In this document: one piece after another, positions 13,395 through 16,317 of the stretch
How the letters are laid out: every line of letters begins with the position of its first letter
Numbering within the stretch: position 1 is the stretch's first letter
DNA from: Clostridia bacterium
Lineage (GTDB): Bacteria; UBA6262; WVXT01
Direction: 5' to 3'
DNA: 16,317 nt
Assembly (NCBI GenBank): GCA_030671905.1
Contig: DAOVHK010000024.1
Span: 1-16,317 of the forward strand
Translations under genes and position numbers: made by a program
The notes under the pieces: generated by a model
What the model saw: the letters and a program-made list of their open reading frames with translations, nothing else
Database searches by the model: none
What the model was told of the DNA's origin: nothing

Positions 13395-13427
13395 AATAAG
13401 AAAAAGTAACTTCTGCTAAAACAGAAG
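13395..13427 (-). terminator. Rho-independent terminator downstream of the propeller-TPR gene
   Basis: Minus strand CTTCTG-TTTTAG-CAGAAG (13427-13410) followed by TTACTTTTTCTTATT. It ends transcription from the gene whose stop is at 13581 and insulates the tRNA promoter, whose -35 begins directly after it. Confidence 0.65.
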
Positions 13428-13463
13428 GCTTGGTGACAGAACGATGTCTCTGCTAGAGAGCAA

Positions 13464-13571
13464 GCAAAGCTTACGCTTTGCTGCTATAGGGCACATATGG
13501 AACAGAGCACAGGTGGGCGACCACAAGGGTCGCCCCTACGCGACCTATATTGAGGCAGAGCTTCGCTTTGC
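13464..13571. repeat. Composite palindromic intergenic repeat block
   Basis: Three hairpins in a row: GCAAAGC-TTAC-GCTTTGC (13464-13481), GGGCGACC-ACAAG-GGTCGCCC (13515-13535) and GCAGAGC-TTC-GCTTTGC (13555-13571). The outer two are variants of one unit, each followed by a (T/G)GCTA-type tail. The middle one recurs as a relative at 15959-15980. When translated it gives the GDHKGRPY peptide seen in spurious ORFs of many genomes (from memory). This is a REP/MITE-like dispersed element, not a gene. Confidence 0.75.
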
Positions 13572-13580
13572 GGCTACAAT

Positions 13581-15944
13581 TTATTGGTCGGAGTGGGGAT
13601 TTTCGGAGGATTCTTCTGTTAAAATGCTATATGTTTCCTGGGCATCGATGACGGGAGTGCGAGATATCTTCTCTCTTTCATGGTTTGAGGTGGGGATGTT
13701 GACTTCCAGTCCTTTCTCTTCTGCTTCTCGATAGGTTTCTTCTATTAGATTCTGAATCTGGCTATTATCAGGGTGCTTTTCGCTTATCTTTCCATAGAGG
13801 CTGAGGAGATTATTTGCTTCCTGGTTATTTGTCAGAGGCAGTCTGTGGCACTCTGCAAGTGCTTCATTTATTCTGTTTTGAATGAGTAGAGTTTCTATAA
13901 GTTGGTATCTGTATTCTGGTCTCTCTTCAGTTAACTCCCCATAAACTTCGGAAGCCTTATCGAAAGTTGAGTTCTCAACATATATTCTGGCGAGTTTGGA
14001 GAGATTCTCTGAAGTTAACTCCCTTCCCATCTGCACTTCCTCAGCAAGATTAACAAACTTCTCCTTATAGCCATTTTCAAAATAGAGTCTCAGGAGTCTA
14101 TCCTGATATTCCGGCTTTTTCTTATCGAGCCGGCTCAATTTCTCGTAGGCGCTGATGGCTCCTTCGGTGTCTTTTAGCTTCTCACAGAGTTCAGCAAGAA
14201 CGTTCAAATCATAGGGCTTTTCTCTAACTGCTACCATTCGCCTGAAGATATTTACCATTCTATCTTCCTGACTTAAATCGTGATATACTTGTGCTAATCT
14301 CTGTAGAATATCGTAATCGTCTCCTTCTAAGGAGGATTTCTTCTCATACATCTCGGCTGCTTTTGTTAAATCTTTTGCATTCTGGTAAGAAAGCGCTGCC
14401 TCACCAAACATTTCTGCTTTCTCATAGGCTAAAGCAGAACCGGAATCGAAAATCTCCCCTTCTTTATAGTGACTGGCAAGTATGTTTACTAAATCTCTGT
14501 TTTCTGGTAGATATCCAGAGACTCTCTGGTATGTAAGGAGTTCAGTATATCTCTTTAGAATCCTGTTATGTTTCTTTTGATAAATTAAGACAAGGCCGAA
14601 GCTGAGAACGAGTAAGGGAAGGAGAATTAGAAGAATTAACCAATTGGGGTAGCGCGGTCTGGCTTCTTTTATCTTTTCGGGAATAGGGGTTGGTGCGATT
14701 GCCTCTTCGGGAGTAGGGATTGGTGCAATTACCTCTTCAGGGATAGGGGCTGGTGCAATTACCTTTTCCGGTATAGGAATTGGTACAATTGCCTTTTCAG
14801 GAGCAGGGGTTGGTGCGATTACTTCTTCAGGCATAGGGGTTGGTTTGATTGGGGCGACTTTTCTCGCTAATTCCATCCTTAGGGACCTGGCTTTCTCTAT
14901 GCCTTCTATGGCTTTTGAGTTCTCTGAGTCAATTGACAAAACTTCCTGAAATTCAATTATGGCATCATCAAACTGTCCATTATTAAGATAATCGTAAGCC
15001 CGGGATAGATGAGCATCTAAAAGGGCAAAAAGTTGTTTGGGCTTTTTTGTTTCTAAGAAATAGACATACGAGTCCCAGGGGGCGACAGCGAGATGCTCCC
15101 CGTCTCTGGTTAGTGCTAATCCCCAGACGCAATTCCCAATCCCATATTTCCATAGGAGTTCACCACTTTGACTCAATAGATACACATTTCCTCTTACCGA
15201 ACCTAATGAGATATATTTGCCATCTCCGCTTAAGGAAACTGCTTTAACTCTATCTTCCATCAATTTTTTCCATAGAAGTTTTCCATCCTTGCTAAGAGAA
15301 TAGAGCCAATTCTGGCTGGCTCCTATGATATTTTCACCACTATCGCTGAGAGCTATGCTTTTAATCTCTTCATCGGTCTCATATTTGCTCACTAATCTTC
15401 CTTGACCATCCAAAAAATAGATGTATCCTTTGCTTCCTACGGCAACGAATTGTCCGGATGCATCCATAGCGACTGCTTTTGGTCGATTTGCGAGTCTATA
15501 TTTCCACAAAATTTCACCTTTATTATTAAGAAGATATAGGTAATTATCCCGGCTGGCACAAGCTATGAACTCTCCTTCCTCGCTCAGGTAGATATCTTCA
15601 ATCCAATCTTTCATCTTATACTTCCCAAGAAATTTCAAGTCCTTACCAAAGAGATAGAACAAATCTCTCGATTTGGCTACAAGGTATAGACCATTTCCAC
15701 TTAAGGAAATGGCTGTAATGTCATGCCCGATTATATATTTGTTCAGTAGATTCCCTTTTCCATCAAAGAGATAGATAGAGCCATCCCGAGAACTTGCAGC
15801 AATTCTCTCGCCATCTTTGCTTATTGATACATTGTAGAGTATGTCAGGAGCCCTGTAATTCCAGGAAATATTGGGAGTGAATTCTGCTTTGGCGGGAAGA
15901 ACTAATCCGAGGAGAAGTATGGTAATGAGGAATGGTTTTCTCAT
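13581..15944 (-). CDS. Secreted seven-bladed beta-propeller protein with Pro-rich linker, membrane anchor and TPR domain
   Basis: 787 residues from the ATG at 15944. The in-frame GTG at 15968 lies inside a palindromic repeat and would put charged residues before the signal, so I reject it. Residues 1-20 are a signal peptide (RKPFLITILLLGLVLPAKA). About 22-310 are seven PQQ/WD40-like blades with repeats such as 'GExIAxxSRDxYLYLLxxKGExLWKY'. About 315-365 is a TPR-type segment (NGQFDDAIIEFQEVLSID). About 369-428 are six 10-residue P-x-P-x-PE(E/K)xIA repeats. About 435-458 is a membrane helix, followed by KKHNR. The remainder is a TPR array, presumably cytoplasmic. The propeller would then face the outside. 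This suggests an envelope scaffold or sensor; the partner is unknown. It belongs to the chromosomal flank and not to the island. Confidence 0.85.
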   Translation of the reverse strand: MRKPFLITILLLGLVLPAKAEFTPNISWNYRAPDILYNVSISKDGERIAASSRDGSIYLFDGKGNLLNKYIIGHDITAISLSGNGLYLVAKSRDLFYLFGKDLKFLGKYKMKDWIEDIYLSEEGEFIACASRDNYLYLLNNKGEILWKYRLANRPKAVAMDASGQFVAVGSKGYIYFLDGQGRLVSKYETDEEIKSIALSDSGENIIGASQNWLYSLSKDGKLLWKKLMEDRVKAVSLSGDGKYISLGSVRGNVYLLSQSGELLWKYGIGNCVWGLALTRDGEHLAVAPWDSYVYFLETKKPKQLFALLDAHLSRAYDYLNNGQFDDAIIEFQEVLSIDSENSKAIEGIEKARSLRMELARKVAPIKPTPMPEEVIAPTPAPEKAIVPIPIPEKVIAPAPIPEEVIAPIPTPEEAIAPTPIPEKIKEARPRYPNWLILLILLPLLVLSFGLVLIYQKKHNRILKRYTELLTYQRVSGYLPENRDLVNILASHYKEGEIFDSGSALAYEKAEMFGEAALSYQNAKDLTKAAEMYEKKSSLEGDDYDILQRLAQVYHDLSQEDRMVNIFRRMVAVREKPYDLNVLAELCEKLKDTEGAISAYEKLSRLDKKKPEYQDRLLRLYFENGYKEKFVNLAEEVQMGRELTSENLSKLARIYVENSTFDKASEVYGELTEERPEYRYQLIETLLIQNRINEALAECHRLPLTNNQEANNLLSLYGKISEKHPDNSQIQNLIEETYREAEEKGLEVNIPTSNHEREKISRTPVIDAQETYSILTEESSENPHSDQ
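14664..14843. repeat. 30-bp tandem repeat, six copies, encoding the Pro-rich linker
   Basis: Six in-frame 30-bp units encode PTPMPEEVIA, PTPAPEKAIV, PIPIPEKVIA, PAPIPEEVIA, PIPTPEEAIA and PTPIPEKIKE. Units differ mainly at a few positions, so copy number may vary between strains by slippage. The extended, proline-alternating linker would span periplasm or cell wall. Confidence 0.85.
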
Positions 15945-15958
15945 TCGGCAATCCCGAA

Positions 15959-15980
15959 GGGCGACCACAGAGTGTCGCCC
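15959..15980. repeat. Palindromic intergenic repeat between glmM and the propeller gene
   Basis: GGGCGAC-CACAGAGT-GTCGCCC, a relative of the hairpin at 13515-13535, followed by CCTAC as in that copy. It occupies most of the 48-bp gap after glmM and overlaps the unlikely GTG start of the propeller gene. Confidence 0.75.
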
Positions 15981-15992
15981 CTACATTATATA

Positions 15993-16317
15993 TTAGGGGT
16001 TTAGTTCTTTTTTGATGGCTTGGCTAATGTTTTTGGCTATGTTTTCTATCTTTTGTCTGTCTTTTCCCTCAACCATTACCCTGGCCAGGGGTTCTGTGCC
16101 AGAATAACGAACCAGTATGCGACCTTCTCTTCCCAGTGTGGACTCTGCCTCTTTAATCAGTTTAGAAGTCAGGGGAAGGGAAGTAAAGGGCTTTCTTTCC
16201 TTAACTTCAACATTTATGAGAACCTGAGGAGCTCTTTCCATAATTCCTGCCAATTCGGATAAGGGTTTCTTCTCTTCTTTTATTATAGAGAGGATTCTCA
16301 GGGCGGTAATTAATCCG
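15993..16317 (-). CDS. glmM: Phosphoglucosamine mutase, C-terminal part (5' end beyond the window)
   Basis: The last 108 codons; the frame is open through the window's right edge. GlmM interconverts glucosamine-6-phosphate and glucosamine-1-phosphate in the route to UDP-GlcNAc for cell-wall synthesis. ITALRILSIIKEEKKPLSEL followed by APQVLINVEVKE is typical of the GlmM domain 3-4 junction. GRILVRYSGTEPLARVMVEG is the domain 4 phosphate-binding loop (R-x-SGTEP). The usual Pro of 'RPSGTEP' is Tyr here, a common variation. The catalytic serine lies outside the window. Other alpha-phosphohexomutases are possible but fit less well. Confidence 0.88.
   Translation of the reverse strand, partial: GLITALRILSIIKEEKKPLSELAGIMERAPQVLINVEVKERKPFTSLPLTSKLIKEAESTLGREGRILVRYSGTEPLARVMVEGKDRQKIENIAKNISQAIKKELNP

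Larger units (their letters stand above)
12795..13580. other. 786-bp non-coding region spanning the island's right junction
   Basis: No protein gene is supported. From left to right it contains the helicase leader, a minus-strand terminator, a long inverted repeat, integrase-arm-like direct repeats, a tRNA-Ser 5' half with its promoter, a second terminator and a composite palindromic repeat block; each is listed separately. The plus-strand open frame 13444-13734 is produced by the repeats (GDHKGRPY peptide) and is not a gene. I see no convincing consensus promoter directly in front of the helicase. Confidence 0.7.

Noticed and set aside
13444..13734. Plus-strand open frame of 96 codons
   Set aside because: It translates the palindromic intergenic repeats (GDHKGRPY peptide) and runs antisense into the propeller-TPR gene.

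Overview
The window looks like part of a chromosome from an AT-rich bacterium, probably an uncultured or candidate-phylum lineage. That placement is inference: only two genes are clear chromosomal markers, namely the 3' end of a glmM-type phosphoglucosamine mutase at the right edge and a large secreted propeller/TPR protein. Both carry the GGGCGAC...GTCGCCC palindromic intergenic repeat, which from memory is frequent in MAG-type genomes. Every supported gene lies on the minus strand, so the window is best read from right to left.

Right flank (about 13270-16317): glmM 3' end, a palindromic repeat, the propeller-TPR membrane protein, a composite repeat block, a terminator, a near-consensus promoter (TTGACA-17-TATAAA), and the 5' half of a tRNA-Ser(GCU) gene. 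The tRNA stops matching just after its anticodon loop. Everything left of it, to about position 120-160, looks like an inserted or recombined defence-type island. Its left edge lies where a small orphan gene runs out of frame into a decayed sulfatase-like sequence that leaves the window at base 1.

Island content, right to left: (i) a non-coding stretch with 11-bp direct repeats resembling integrase arm sites, a 12-bp inverted repeat and a terminator; (ii) a two-gene operon, a UvrD-like superfamily 1 helicase with a degenerate NERD-like N-terminus overlapping a DUF2290 protein by ATGA; (iii) a frameshifted small gene; (iv) a tightly overlapping four-gene type IIS restriction-modification operon: an AlwI/BspD6I-family endonuclease, two class-beta adenine methyltransferases and an unrecognised 144-residue protein; (v) a PD-(D/E)XK protein; (vi) a second, unrelated type II R-M pair (PD-(D/E)XK endonuclease overlapping a gamma-class adenine methyltransferase); (vii) a truncated nuclease-like gene; (viii) two divergent copies of an unrecognised small-protein family on either side of a stand-alone proteasome-like Ntn hydrolase and an excisionase-like helix-turn-helix remnant.

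Two repeat sets deserve attention. A 16-18 bp AT-rich sequence sits at three module junctions (5137, 5702, 9685) and brackets the AlwI-type operon and the PD-(D/E)XK gene like cassette boundaries. A roughly 28-bp element containing TTGACA lies upstream of each of the two paralogous small-gene units. The most interesting uncharacterised units are the proteasome-like hydrolase with its paralogous neighbours, the helicase-DUF2290 pair, and the 144-residue fourth partner of the AlwI-type operon. No function beyond family level can be proved from sequence alone.
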